From the NCBI RefSeq assembly GCF_000934755.1, contig NZ_KN882176.1, positions 81,124 to 145,123 on the forward strand: a DNA stretch of 64,000 bases. The letters run 5' to 3'. Of this stretch, positions 1-9,010 are shown piece after piece; the first letter of the stretch is position 1, and each line of letters begins with the position of its first letter. Source of the stretch: Desulfonatronovibrio magnus. GTDB taxonomy: Bacteria > Desulfobacterota > Desulfovibrionia > Desulfovibrionales > Desulfonatronovibrionaceae. Below the pieces are notes generated by a model. It did not search any database. It saw only the letters and a list, made by a program, of their open reading frames with translations, and was not told the origin of the DNA. The position numbers and the translations under genes are program-made.

Positions 1-66
1 AAAACCTGTCACCCACAAGTGAGCCTAAGCGACCGAAGCAATCTGTAAGGTAAAACCATAATGCTC
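1..66. repeat. Rep-G dispersed repeat, partial copy at window edge
   Basis: The first 66 bases, starting aaaacctgtcaccc and running through gcctaagcgaccgaagcaatc, match a stretch inside 52353-52420 (same orientation) and the reverse complement of 37975-38032. The copy is cut by the window start. It is followed at about 100-107 by agttacttgtaag, the end motif of the Rep-A element. Non-coding dispersed repeat. Confidence 0.8.
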
Positions 67-227
67 TGAATTTATTACATATACATTTGTAGTTACTTGT
101 AAGGGCGAGTTTAGTTGTCACTAAATATTTTTTTGTCTGTTAACCATTCAAATTATATTTTTACAAAATTGTAATGATGGATATGGCTTATTTTAACTTC
201 TTCTTTTAAATCAATATGTTACAGCTT

Positions 228-243
228 TGGCATTGTAGTTGCA
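228..243 (+). promoter_or_regulatory. Sigma-54 (RpoN) promoter for the amtB operon
   Basis: TGGCATTGTAGTTGCA matches the RpoN consensus TGGCAC-N5-TTGC: GG at 229-230 and GC at 241-242 with ten bases between, exactly the -24/-12 geometry. Transcription would start near 254. An RpoN promoter ahead of amtB-glnK is the usual arrangement for nitrogen-limitation control by an NtrC-type activator. No activator gene is in the window, and I did not find a clear upstream activator dyad. Confidence 0.8.
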
Positions 244-289
244 TATGAGATTGCGTCGCAATTTGAAAAATTAATCAAGGAGGATGTGT

Positions 290-331
290 ATGGAAAATTA
301 CTGCTTTTGCTGTCAACATAATATCGCGTGA
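290..331 (+). CDS. 13-aa cysteine-rich leader peptide (putative)
   Basis: A perfect Shine-Dalgarno AAGGAGG (277-283) sits six bases before an ATG that opens a 13-codon ORF, MENYCFCCQHNIA, ending in TGA at 329-331. It lies between the sigma-54 promoter (228-243) and amtB (444), so it should be the first ORF on that transcript. Three of its 13 residues are cysteines. It is too short for homology, so translation is inferred only from the ribosome site and its placement. It could be a leader peptide coupling amtB expression to translation, a small protein in its own right, or chance. Confidence 0.45.
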   Translation: MENYCFCCQHNIA

Positions 332-443
332 AATAACGTTTCTTGAGGGTGTTGACTGATTGTCCGCGTAGTTTACCCGGATACCTTGTCTTGATTGATT
401 AAAATACTTTTTTACAAAATTGAATATTAAAGGAGGAATTGAG

Positions 444-1697
444 ATGGAACAGCTGCTTGAAATCAGTTATGCTTTAGACACATTTTATTTTCTAATTTCC
501 GGTCTTCTGGTTATGTGGATGGCTGCAGGATTCACAATGCTGGAATCCGGTCTGGTGCGATCTAAAAATACAGTGGAGATTCTGACCAAGAACATCTCAC
601 TGTATTCCATAGCCTGTATTATGTACATGATAGTTGGTTATAATATCATGTATGGAAGCGGTGGTTCCATAATTCCCGGCATCAGTCTGTTTGTTGGAGG
701 CGATAATGCTGTAGCTGATGTTGTTGCTGGTGGCGAAGATGCACCATATTATTCAGATATTTCCGACTTTTTCTTTCAGGTGGTATTTGTAGCTACAGCC
801 ATGTCTGTGGTTTCAGGTGCGGTAGCTGAACGTATGAAACTTTGGGCCTTTTTGCTTTTTGCAGTGGTAATGACCGGCTTTCTTTATCCTGTTCATGGAT
901 ACTGGACATGGGGCGGTGGCTTTTTGGACGAGCTCGGTTATGCAGACTATGCTGGATCCGGAATTGTCCATATGGCTGGTGCTGCAGCTGCCTTGGCTGG
1001 GGTCATACTGCTTGGGCCCAGAAAGGGTAAGTATGGTCCAGGTGGAAAAATTAATGCCATTCCAGGTGCCAATATGCCATTGGCTACCCTCGGTACATTT
1101 ATTCTCTGGATGGGCTGGTTTGGATTCAACGGCGGTTCAGAGTTGAAGGTGTCTGATGTTGAGTCTGCCAATGCAGTGGCCATGGTTTTTGCTAATACAA
1201 ATCTGGCAGCTGCATCGGGCATGGTGCTGGCTCTGCTGACTTCACAGATAAAGTTCGGTAAGGCTGATCTGACTATGGGACTTAACGGTGCCCTGGCCGG
1301 TCTGGTAGCTATTACAGCAGAACCTAGCATGCCTTCCATGCCACTGGCCTGCCTTATAGGCGGTATCGGTGGAATTATTGTAGTTTTCTCCATTGTGGCC
1401 TTGGATAAGCTTAGAATAGATGATCCTGTTGGTGCTATCTCTGTCCACGGCGTAGTAGGTATATGGGGACTGCTGGCAGTCTTGTTCTCCAATTCAGACG
1501 CAACCATAGTGGGTCAGCTGGCCGGAATAGGTGTGATTTTTGCCTGGATGTTCGGCACCAGTTTGATTGTATGGGGAATAATCAAAGCAGTCATGGGCAT
1601 TAGAATTGATGAAGAAATGGAATACCAGGGTATGGATATGGCTGAATGCGGAATGGAAGCTTATCCAGAGTTTGTCAGGTCCAAGGGTTCCAAATAA
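444..1697 (+). CDS. amtB: Ammonium transporter AmtB
   Basis: Trimeric inner-membrane channel of the Amt/Mep/Rh family that conducts ammonium into the cell. The 417-residue product is hydrophobic throughout, with about 11 membrane spans. The pore twin histidines are visible: His176 (in GSGIVHMAGA) and His335 (in GAISVHGVVGIWG). The C-terminal tail that docks onto PII is present. I chose the ATG at 444 because AAAGGAGG lies just upstream at 429-436; an in-frame TTG at 420 would add eight residues but lies before that ribosome site. Followed 183 bases later by glnK, the standard partner. Family assignment is certain. Confidence 0.97.
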   Translation: MEQLLEISYALDTFYFLISGLLVMWMAAGFTMLESGLVRSKNTVEILTKNISLYSIACIMYMIVGYNIMYGSGGSIIPGISLFVGGDNAVADVVAGGEDAPYYSDISDFFFQVVFVATAMSVVSGAVAERMKLWAFLLFAVVMTGFLYPVHGYWTWGGGFLDELGYADYAGSGIVHMAGAAAALAGVILLGPRKGKYGPGGKINAIPGANMPLATLGTFILWMGWFGFNGGSELKVSDVESANAVAMVFANTNLAAASGMVLALLTSQIKFGKADLTMGLNGALAGLVAITAEPSMPSMPLACLIGGIGGIIVVFSIVALDKLRIDDPVGAISVHGVVGIWGLLAVLFSNSDATIVGQLAGIGVIFAWMFGTSLIVWGIIKAVMGIRIDEEMEYQGMDMAECGMEAYPEFVRSKGSK

Positions 1698-1862
1698 TCT
1701 GTTAATGATCCATTGACATATTATCGATACACATAGAAAACTATATGAGTACTTGACAATTTGGCCTGGAGCCGGACCTTGAAAACAATCCAAGATTAGG
1801 AGACAAAAATCATGGGCCGGCTCCTGTGGCAAGACAAACTTGAACCGCAATAAAACATCTAA

Positions 1863-2219
<357 letters not shown>

Positions 2220-2343
2220 TTTTCATAGCCATATGATTTAGTGAAAATAACATTATAACGACACTCTGCCTGAAATGATAAGCGGTAATTACTCTTCATG
2301 AGTAAGGCAGCAAGCTCAAGGGTCGTATAATGCTAATAAAGTC

Positions 2344-5010
2344 ATGACCCCTCATTCACCGCAGACCTTTCTTGCCCATAGAAGCGACTCCCTGCTTTCC
2401 CTCCCGGGGCAGGGAAGGTCTGCGGCAAAACAACTTACCCGAATCACTGATCAGTATTTTATTCACAGTTTTGCTCAGACATCCATTGCTCAGTTTAAGA
2501 AAATATTCGTGGTTGCAGTAGGCAGCTATGGAAGATCAGAGCTATGTCTGAAGTCAGATATTGATGTAGTCATTATTGCAAACGACCTGTCAGAAGCTGA
2601 TCAGGCCAGGATTGCGTCTCAGATCTTTCATCCTTTGTGGGACCATGGACTTGATGTGGGGCATGCTTTTCGAGATATTAAAGATTGCCTGAGTCTGGCA
2701 AATAAAGATTATACTGTCATGACCTCTTTGCTGGACTCCAGATTTATTTGCGGTGACCGTGAATATTTCAGCCATTATCTTGAACAGGTGAATAATTGTA
2801 TAGAGGCAAGCCATCAAAAGCTCATGGAGCATCTCATAGCTTCGAGAATGCACAGGAGCAACATTGATACAGCCGACAGCTATATGGAGCCGGACATCAA
2901 GGAAGACCCTGGGGGATTTCGTGATTACAATATAATAGGCTGGCTGAAAAAGCTTAGTAAGATCCGGCATGCTGGAAGTACTTCATTGGAAAGTTCAGAC
3001 AGCACTGCCTTTAACATTACTCCGGCAATGGATTTTCTATTTGATGTAAGAAATGTGCTGCATTCGTTGAGTAAAAGGAAAAATAATCGCCTGCATCTTG
3101 ATCTGCAGCCCGAGGTAGCAGCTATATTGGGGTACAAAGGATCATCTCGAAGCTCGGGCACGGAAATATTTCTTGGACATCTTTTTGACTGTCTGAGTCA
3201 GGTGCGACAGGCTCTGCATTTTTATAGTGAAAAAGCTCAGCTGAGCCTTCCCAATCAATGCGTGCAGGCAATACAGTTCATCCCTGAAAGATCAACTGGT
3301 AATCAGTGCATGGTCCAGGTGACATCATCTGTTGAAGTAAACCGGAATTGGGAAGATCCTGAAACGTCTAATGAGCTTTCTCAGCAAGTTAAATTGTTTA
3401 ATGATAAGTTATATTTTGAACAAAATGACTTAATTGTAAAACAAAGGGATTCCGGTCTTGATCTAAAGTTAGTGAAGCTGATTTTTGAGACTATGTCCAC
3501 CACCGGCGTAGAAATATCCACGCACGCACTTTTATTCATGAAACAAATTGCCAGGTCGAGCTGCAGACACGATGACTTCCTTGCCGGTCTGCGCTCACTT
3601 TTTTTATATTTGTTATTCGGTCCAAGACCTGGACAATGCCTGAAAGCCATGCGCCAGTGTGGTTTTTTAGAACTCCTTGTGCCGGAACTGGAAGAGAAGT
3701 GGTATTTTGTGCAATTTGACGGAGTGCATACTTATCCTCTCGGAGAACATACCATGCACTGCCTGGACCTCATTGCTGGAAATAATTCAAACAGCGGATT
3801 TATGCCGGAGCATCTGAACTTATGTAAGGATGACCATGAACTCCGGCTGGCCGCACTTCTTCATGATATAGGAAAAGGTGCAAGGGATCACAGTCAGGCA
3901 GGTGCGGACATGGCTCTGCGTATTATGGTGAGGTTTGACATAGACCAGCTGACTGCGGACATAGTTGCCTGTCTTATAAAAAACCATCTGCTCATGGCCA
4001 AAACCGCGCTAAAAAGGGACATTGACGAGGAAGACGTGGTGGCTGAATTTGCCAGGAAAATGGGCAATCAGGAAAGGCTTAGGCAGCTGACAATGCTTAG
4101 CTATGCTGACTCTAAAGCAACCGGGCCAAGGGTCTGGAATTCATGGCAACAAAACCTGCTGCGCAAGCTTTATTTTAAGGCGCAAAGGATGTTCTCGAGA
4201 ACAATTCTTGCCGGACATCATGCCGGGCACAGGATGGCAGTGGCGCGTGACAGGATAAGATCACATCCTGATTACTCTCAAAGCTGGGAAAAACTCATGG
4301 ACAGCATGCCCAGCCGCTACCTGCTCAAAGTTCCTGTTAAAGAAGTAATCAAGCATACCCGCCTGGTTGAAAGGTTTCAAAAGTTCGAGAATGAACAGGA
4401 CAAAGCATTGAATGTTATTCTGCTCACTGAAAAGGGGCCCATTGGTGACAGTCAGTATTGGAACCTGATACTAATTTCTAAAAATCAGACTGGCCTTTTA
4501 AGTAAGGTTGCCGGTTGTCTGAGCATGAATCAGATAGAGATATATTCAGCCGGGCTTTTTACCTGGGATAATGGAATAGCCGTAGATATGTTCAAGGTGA
4601 GTCCACCCAGGGACCCCCTTTATGCAAGACAGACCTGGCAGGAAGTCCGCAGAGACCTGAGTGATCTCATGAGCAGCAGAAAGAATGCGGCCGATTTCTG
4701 CATGAGGGCATCTAAGTCTGCACCGGCAGGTTCGCGTTTCAGGATCAACTTAGATAATGAATCTTCAGATTTTTACAGCATTGTAGAAATCATTACGCCA
4801 CGTCACCCTTGTTTGACATGGCAGCTGAGTCAGTGTCTTGCAAATTTAAATCTGGATATATGCTTTTCAGTAATATCAACGCACATGGATCAGGCCTCTC
4901 ATGTCTTTTACCTGCGCACTGACAGAGGGGAAAAATTATTTGGCAATACCAGAGAAGTTGTTAAAATGGTGCATGCTGCTGTCCGCGAGTTATTTCCTGC
5001 AAATAAGTAA
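2344..5010 (+). CDS. glnD: PII uridylyltransferase / uridylyl-removing enzyme GlnD
   Basis: Bifunctional sensor that uridylylates PII when glutamine is low and removes UMP when it is high. It has 888 residues, the length of the enterobacterial enzyme. The nucleotidyltransferase motif is at residues 60-74 (GSYGRSE, then SDID), the HD uridylyl-removing site has His507-Asp508 in HDIGKG, and two C-terminal ACT domains (roughly 700-780 and 815-888) should bind glutamine. There is no good Shine-Dalgarno before the ATG at 2344. A five-codon ORF (ATG at 2330) ends on the glnD start with an ATGA-type overlap, so translational coupling is possible but unproven. Confidence 0.95.
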   Translation: MTPHSPQTFLAHRSDSLLSLPGQGRSAAKQLTRITDQYFIHSFAQTSIAQFKKIFVVAVGSYGRSELCLKSDIDVVIIANDLSEADQARIASQIFHPLWDHGLDVGHAFRDIKDCLSLANKDYTVMTSLLDSRFICGDREYFSHYLEQVNNCIEASHQKLMEHLIASRMHRSNIDTADSYMEPDIKEDPGGFRDYNIIGWLKKLSKIRHAGSTSLESSDSTAFNITPAMDFLFDVRNVLHSLSKRKNNRLHLDLQPEVAAILGYKGSSRSSGTEIFLGHLFDCLSQVRQALHFYSEKAQLSLPNQCVQAIQFIPERSTGNQCMVQVTSSVEVNRNWEDPETSNELSQQVKLFNDKLYFEQNDLIVKQRDSGLDLKLVKLIFETMSTTGVEISTHALLFMKQIARSSCRHDDFLAGLRSLFLYLLFGPRPGQCLKAMRQCGFLELLVPELEEKWYFVQFDGVHTYPLGEHTMHCLDLIAGNNSNSGFMPEHLNLCKDDHELRLAALLHDIGKGARDHSQAGADMALRIMVRFDIDQLTADIVACLIKNHLLMAKTALKRDIDEEDVVAEFARKMGNQERLRQLTMLSYADSKATGPRVWNSWQQNLLRKLYFKAQRMFSRTILAGHHAGHRMAVARDRIRSHPDYSQSWEKLMDSMPSRYLLKVPVKEVIKHTRLVERFQKFENEQDKALNVILLTEKGPIGDSQYWNLILISKNQTGLLSKVAGCLSMNQIEIYSAGLFTWDNGIAVDMFKVSPPRDPLYARQTWQEVRRDLSDLMSSRKNAADFCMRASKSAPAGSRFRINLDNESSDFYSIVEIITPRHPCLTWQLSQCLANLNLDICFSVISTHMDQASHVFYLRTDRGEKLFGNTREVVKMVHAAVRELFPANK

Positions 5011-5056
5011 GAATCATGAGCGTTCAAAGTTCCTGGTTCTTTGTTCCTAGTTGGAG

Positions 5057-5099
5057 TCTCCTCACTTGGGCGGACTGGGACCGAACCTGTTAGTAACTT
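5057..5099 (+). repeat. Rep-A element (divergent copy 1)
   Basis: ctcctcacttgggcgg followed by actgggaccgaacctg and tagtaactt: a diverged copy of the GC-rich Rep-A palindrome (core CCCGGGCGGCCCGGGACC). It forms the left boundary of the Rep-B copy that follows. Confidence 0.75.
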
Positions 5100-5349
5100 T
5101 AAGACTCTGTCACTTTTCGGGAAATTGGGACAGTCCCCGCGAGGTTCTGTAAAAAAGATTGATGCTGCATTGGTTCCTGGTAGAGATTTGTTTCAATGGA
5201 AAAATTTACACAGCGAGGGACAGTCCCTGTGCCAAGTGCAAAGTTCCCATCTTTGACGAAATTTTTCAGGCAAATGTGCATCAATCATAGGCAAAAATCG
5301 TAAAAATGTGAAAACTGTAACAGTCTGATTTTATTTGTAAAACGATTCC
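5100..5349 (+). repeat. Rep-B element, copy 1
   Basis: A roughly 250-bp repeat recognisable by gggacagtccccgcgagg, cagcgagggacagtccct and tctttgacgaaatttttcag. Other copies are at 28205-28482 (inverted) and 51215-51478. Short ORFs in it are not conserved between copies: a one-base indel shifts the frame in the third copy. I regard it as non-coding. It is flanked on both sides by Rep-A. Confidence 0.85.
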
Positions 5350-5404
5350 AGTTACTTGTAAGCTCCTCACCCGGGCGGCCCGAGACCGAACCTATGAGTA
5401 ACTT
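5350..5404 (+). repeat. Rep-A element, copy 2 (near-consensus)
   Basis: A complete copy: agttacttgtaag, then ctcctcacccgggcggcc, then cgagaccgaacctatg and agtaact. The outer ends (AGTTACTTG and its near complement AGTAACT) form an inverted repeat around the self-complementary GC core. Confidence 0.85.
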
Positions 5405-5408
5405 ATAC

Positions 5409-5525
5409 CCCTCGTTCCCAGGCTCCAGCCTGGGGACGTTTTTCTCTTGCGGCTCCAGCCGCTTCTTCAAAATGTGGCTGGAGCCACAAAAAAAGAGGTA
5501 TTCCCAGGCTGGAGCCTGAGAAAAA
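5409..5525. repeat. GGCTCCAGCC palindromic repeat cluster
   Basis: Several nested hairpins built from cgttcccaggctccagcc and its complement, e.g. ggctccagcc/ggctggagcc at 5420-5516. A related set lies at 28641-28701. Repeats of this look (CCCAGGCTCCAGCCTGGG) occur in many bacterial genomes; that is general knowledge, not checked here. Confidence 0.75.
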
Positions 5526-5700
5526 GAGTAAATATACTGAAATTTGTAAGTACCTGAATTTTTTCCCGATACGATTATAGTTGCTTGTAAATAACTGGAT
5601 AACTCGGTTATCAAATAATACTGTTTCTGCTGTTAAAAACTTCGAGCTTTAAATGTTTCACAAAAAAGTAAAAACGTGAAATTTGAGATTGATAAAAAAA

Positions 5701-5721
5701 TAACGTTTTTGTTAAACGTTA
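5701..5721. promoter_or_regulatory. Inverted repeat upstream of the glnA promoter
   Basis: Perfect 8-bp arms TAACGTTT (5701-5708) and AAACGTTA (5714-5721) separated by five bases. It sits about ten bases before the -35 of the predicted glnA promoter, a place where an activator or repressor would bind. The regulator is unknown. Confidence 0.45.
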
Positions 5722-5731
5722 AATGTCGAGG

Positions 5732-5761
5732 TTGGGTTAGGAAGATTGTAGCGCCTATAAT
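5732..5761 (+). promoter_or_regulatory. Predicted sigma-70 promoter of glnA
   Basis: A perfect -10 hexamer TATAAT (5756-5761) lies 18 bases after a weak -35 TTGGGT (5732-5737). It would give a 5' leader of about 240 bases before glnA. I saw no -24/-12 RpoN site between 5011 and 6005, unlike upstream of amtB. Confidence 0.45.
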
Positions 5762-6005
5762 TGTCTGAAATATAAGTAATTTTATTGTTTGGCATGTAAA
5801 GTGAAAGGTAAGATTTTAAGATGGTTTTGCATCTCACAACATTCATAGGCTCCAAGTGAGGTAAATCCCGGAGATGCATTAACTTGTCAGATTAGGGTAA
5901 TAAATGTCTTTTCATGTTTAAAACGAGCTCTTAAGCGATGAGTGCAGGTATTGTATGCAAAGGGCTGATCATTTAAACAATCTTTAACAATTTTGGAGGA
6001 TAAAA

Positions 6006-7352
6006 ATGGCAGACTTTCCAGTATTTAATTGTAAGAACACCGACGATGTTATCAAGGCAGTCAAAGAGTATAATGTTAGCTTTATTCAGTTCTGGTTTGT
6101 TGATGTACTTGGAACCCTCAAGAGCTTTCAGATCACCCCGAGTGAACTAGAAGGAGCCTTTGAAGAAGGCATGGGTTTTGATGGTTCATCCATCCAGGGT
6201 TTTTCCAGAATCCATGAAAGCGATATGGTTGCTTTTCCAGATCCCACTACTTTTCAGATGCTGTCATTCAGGCCTTCAGATAAACCAGTAGCAAGAATGT
6301 TCTGCGATATCAAGAATCCAGACGGCACCCCATATGAAGGCGACAGTCGATATGTACTAAAGAGAGCTTTGGCCAAGGCTGCTGAAAAAGGCTATAATAT
6401 GTTTGTTGGTCCTGAGCTTGAATTCTTCCTTTTTGAAGATTCAACTGCGCCAAAAATTCTTGATGTAGGTGGGTATTTTGATGCACCACCTCTTGATCTT
6501 GCCAACGATATTCGTCGGGATATTATTTTTGCTCTGGAAAAGATGGGTATTGATGTTGAATACAGTCATCACGAGGTTGCACCGAGCCAGCATGAAATTG
6601 ACCTGCGCTACCAGGAAGCTTTGAAAATGGCTGATAACGCCATAACTTACAGGGTTATTGTTAAAGAGATTGCCCGTAAACATGGATGCTACGCCACTTT
6701 CATGCCCAAGCCTTTGTTTGGCGAAAACGGCAGTGGAATGCATGTGCATCAGTCCCTTTTCAAAAATGGCAAAAACGTGTTTTTTGATCCCAAGGGTGAC
6801 TACAATCTGAGTCTCGAAGGTAAGCAGTATATTGCCGGTCTTTTAACTCACGCAAAAGAATTGACAGCAATATGTAACCAGTGGATCAACTCATACAAAC
6901 GTCTTGTGCCAGGATATGAAGCACCTGTTTATGTAGCCTGGGCTAGAAGAAACCGCTCATCTCTCGTCAGGGTGCCCATGTACAAGCCTGGTAAGGAAGC
7001 AGCTACAAGGGTTGAGCTCAGGTCTCCGGATCCAGCATGCAACCTGTACCTGGCCTTTGCCAGCATGCTCGCTGCTGGTCTTAAGGGAATTGAGGGCGGT
7101 TATGAACTCCCCAATCCGGTGGAAGAAGATATCTTTGAAATGAATACTGAAGAAAGAGAAAAATACGGCATTGAAAGCCTGCCTGGAAGTCTTTTTGAGG
7201 CGGTTACAGAATTGTCACAGAGTTCAGTTATAAAAGAGGCCCTTGGTGATCATATATTCAATAAGTTTATTGATAACAAAAAGATCGAGTGGGATAACTA
7301 CAGAATTCAGATTACTGAGTATGAAATTAAGAAGTACCTCCCAGTGCTTTAA
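6006..7352 (+). CDS. glnA: Glutamine synthetase type I
   Basis: Catalyses ATP-dependent glutamate plus ammonia to glutamine; cytoplasmic dodecamer. It has 448 residues, with metal and substrate motifs in order: GPELEFFLF near 137, NGSGMHVHQ near 241, NSYKRLVPGYEAP near 294, and RSPDPACN near 340. The region where GSI-beta enzymes carry the adenylylated tyrosine (NLYDLPPEE type) reads DIFEMNTEEREKYG, so that site is absent. Length and loop resemble GSI-alpha, regulated by feedback and protein partners rather than by GlnE. Strong ribosome site GGAGG at 5995-5999, and a good terminator follows at 7401. Confidence 0.96.
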   Translation: MADFPVFNCKNTDDVIKAVKEYNVSFIQFWFVDVLGTLKSFQITPSELEGAFEEGMGFDGSSIQGFSRIHESDMVAFPDPTTFQMLSFRPSDKPVARMFCDIKNPDGTPYEGDSRYVLKRALAKAAEKGYNMFVGPELEFFLFEDSTAPKILDVGGYFDAPPLDLANDIRRDIIFALEKMGIDVEYSHHEVAPSQHEIDLRYQEALKMADNAITYRVIVKEIARKHGCYATFMPKPLFGENGSGMHVHQSLFKNGKNVFFDPKGDYNLSLEGKQYIAGLLTHAKELTAICNQWINSYKRLVPGYEAPVYVAWARRNRSSLVRVPMYKPGKEAATRVELRSPDPACNLYLAFASMLAAGLKGIEGGYELPNPVEEDIFEMNTEEREKYGIESLPGSLFEAVTELSQSSVIKEALGDHIFNKFIDNKKIEWDNYRIQITEYEIKKYLPVL

Positions 7353-7400
7353 AAAATAAAACGCTCCCACCTCCTATTGTTTGGTAGCCTTATGTTCCTT

Positions 7401-7437
7401 GAAAGCCCGCTCCCTCTAAGCGGGCTTTCTCTTTTTC
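7401..7437 (+). terminator. Rho-independent terminator after glnA
   Basis: Perfect 10-bp stem gaaagcccgc (7401-7410) / gcgggctttc (7420-7429) followed by tctttttc. It ends the nitrogen-assimilation block. Confidence 0.85.
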
Positions 7438-7440
7438 TGA

Positions 7441-7550
7441 GGTCCAGGGTCTAAAGTCCAAGGTCCAAAGTCACAAGTCCGAGGTCTCGAGTCAAAGATC
7501 CAAATTATAATACCTTCAGCCTTCAGTCTACAGCCTTTCTCCTTCTTTAC
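7441..7550. repeat. Degenerate 7-bp tandem repeats
   Basis: About nine imperfect units of the type aaGTCCA/aGGTCCA (7441-7503), followed by ccttcagccttcag units (7515-7535). The period is seven bases, as in the arrays at 12564-12632 and 30440-30584. Confidence 0.65.
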
Positions 7551-7559
7551 AAAACCTGA

Positions 7560-8918
7560 TTAGTCCTGTTTGCTGTGTCTAAGCTGACGCTGGGCAGCCT
7601 GGTACATGAAGGTTCTAATGGCTATGTCGCGGTTGGGCTGAATGGATCCATCATAGGGCGCGTCAAGGTAGGGGACCTTTTTTTCCAAGAGCATGGGTTT
7701 GAGTATGGATGAACAAATTACACTGGGCATGCAGGTAAATGGAAATACATTGACTACGCCATGAAAATTCTCATGAACATATTCCAATGCTCCGCCAATG
7801 CTGATGGCAGCCTCGGTTCCAATATCAAAATTAAAAAGTCTGTCCTTGTCCAGCCTTTCTTCGAGAAGACTTATGGAGTGATCGCCCTGAATATCAAGAT
7901 GTTTGAAAGCCTGGCTGTATACCTGATTTTGACGCCACAGCTGGTATTGTATTTCGATTTTGCTGTCAATCCACTTCCTTGAAGCATCAAACATTCCGGA
8001 AATATCTAAATTTTTCCATGAATTTACCCATGACCTCCTGGTCTCGCGCAAATTAGAATAAGTTACAAAGTTGATCCACTCTCCAAGAGAAGCATCTACT
8101 ACCTCACCGCCATTGGCTTCAATTTCCTTAATGATGTCCTGGTTGGACCTGGGATGGGTTCGCAGGTAAATTTCTCCAATAATGCCTATCCGTGGCTTTC
8201 GAGGCTTGTTTGTATCCATAAGCTCTTTTGCCTCGGCCACTATTTCCGACAGCAATGAGTAAAGAGTCTTAAAGTTTCTGGTTTCAGCAATCCCCTCAAT
8301 GGCCCTTTCCATTCTGATAAGAGCCTGCTCCATGAACTCATCTGTGGAACCCGGCACCTTTTCATATGGTCTTACCCTCCAGACAGTTCTGTCCATAACA
8401 TCAGCGATAATGGTTGCTACATAAGCCAGACGTCTGAAGAGTTTGGATTTTTCAGGAGGAAGAATCATTGAGGACTGATAACCATCTGCTGTGGAAAGGT
8501 AAGTGATGGCAACATTTTCAAATTCAGGGAATTTATCCAGCACTAAACGGTGCAGTTTGTTATACATGCCGAATCGGCATGGGCCATCAGCCTCAGGCAT
8601 GAAATATACATAGTTTTCCGGATTGAATGCGTTTCCCAATCTGTCCTTTTCGTTTTGCAGAAAGTGCAGAACATCTCCCAGGGTAACCTGACATGGGAAA
8701 CACTCCTTACCAGATGTGTACTCTTTACCAAGAGCAAGTCCGGTATAGGTTTCCATTACCTTGGCAGGCACTCCGTAAGCCCGGAATCCTGCAGCGAGAA
8801 GTCTGGACCCAAACGGGGCCATATCAGGGATCAAAAGAGTTTTGCCAGAGAGGTCAAACTGCCCTACATTGGCAGTCAGTCTTTCCTTAAATGAGGAGGT
8901 TTCAGTTGATTTATTCAT
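7560..8918 (-). CDS. 2-hydroxyacyl-CoA dehydratase-like (HgdB/DCCP-type) iron-sulfur protein
   Basis: A 452-residue protein of the HgdB / double-cubane-cluster superfamily, which uses low-potential electrons delivered by an ATP-driven activase. Candidate cluster cysteines are Cys73 and Cys76 (GKECFPCQ), Cys114 (DGPCRFG) and a pair near residues 390-405 (FTCMPSVIC). The activase is encoded just upstream on the same strand (9148-12189). Large single-chain versions with these modules occur in related bacteria; here they are two genes. Substrate unknown. The 229-base gap to the activase is filled with dispersed repeats (8969-9125), which may weaken or break co-transcription. Family confident, function not. 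Confidence 0.8.
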   Translation of the reverse strand: MNKSTETSSFKERLTANVGQFDLSGKTLLIPDMAPFGSRLLAAGFRAYGVPAKVMETYTGLALGKEYTSGKECFPCQVTLGDVLHFLQNEKDRLGNAFNPENYVYFMPEADGPCRFGMYNKLHRLVLDKFPEFENVAITYLSTADGYQSSMILPPEKSKLFRRLAYVATIIADVMDRTVWRVRPYEKVPGSTDEFMEQALIRMERAIEGIAETRNFKTLYSLLSEIVAEAKELMDTNKPRKPRIGIIGEIYLRTHPRSNQDIIKEIEANGGEVVDASLGEWINFVTYSNLRETRRSWVNSWKNLDISGMFDASRKWIDSKIEIQYQLWRQNQVYSQAFKHLDIQGDHSISLLEERLDKDRLFNFDIGTEAAISIGGALEYVHENFHGVVNVFPFTCMPSVICSSILKPMLLEKKVPYLDAPYDGSIQPNRDIAIRTFMYQAAQRQLRHSKQD

Positions 8919-8968
8919 TGTTGGTCCTGAGATATAGTTAATGTCGTACTGTCTTGAGAGTTAAAAGA

Positions 8969-9010
8969 TCCTTACCCGGGCGGCCCGGGACCGAACGTGT
9001 GAGTAACTTA
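8969..9010 (+). repeat. Rep-A element, copy 3
   Basis: ttacccgggcggcccggg, then accgaacgtgtgagtaact: a near-consensus core with a perfect CCCGGG/CCCGGG palindrome. It lies between activase and dehydratase-like genes. Confidence 0.85.

Noticed and set aside
352-380. Sigma-70 promoter starting with TTGACT before amtB
   Set aside because: No acceptable -10 hexamer at 16-18 bases; the RpoN site at 228-243 is much better.
947-1507. 186-codon open frame antisense to amtB
   Set aside because: Shadow of a real gene: low-complexity composition typical of antisense frames, no ribosome site, and amtB is beyond doubt.
1765-1830. Terminator between amtB and glnK (ggagccgg ... ccggctcc)
   Set aside because: Loop of about 45 bases and no T-run; it is more likely a minor inverted repeat, and the two genes are normally co-transcribed.
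5041-5256. Similar short ORFs in Rep-B copies (5041-5256 and 28325-28561) that look like a conserved 70-aa protein
   Set aside because: Similarity is explained by the repeat itself; the third copy (51215-51478) has a one-base indel that breaks the frame, and there is no ribosome site.
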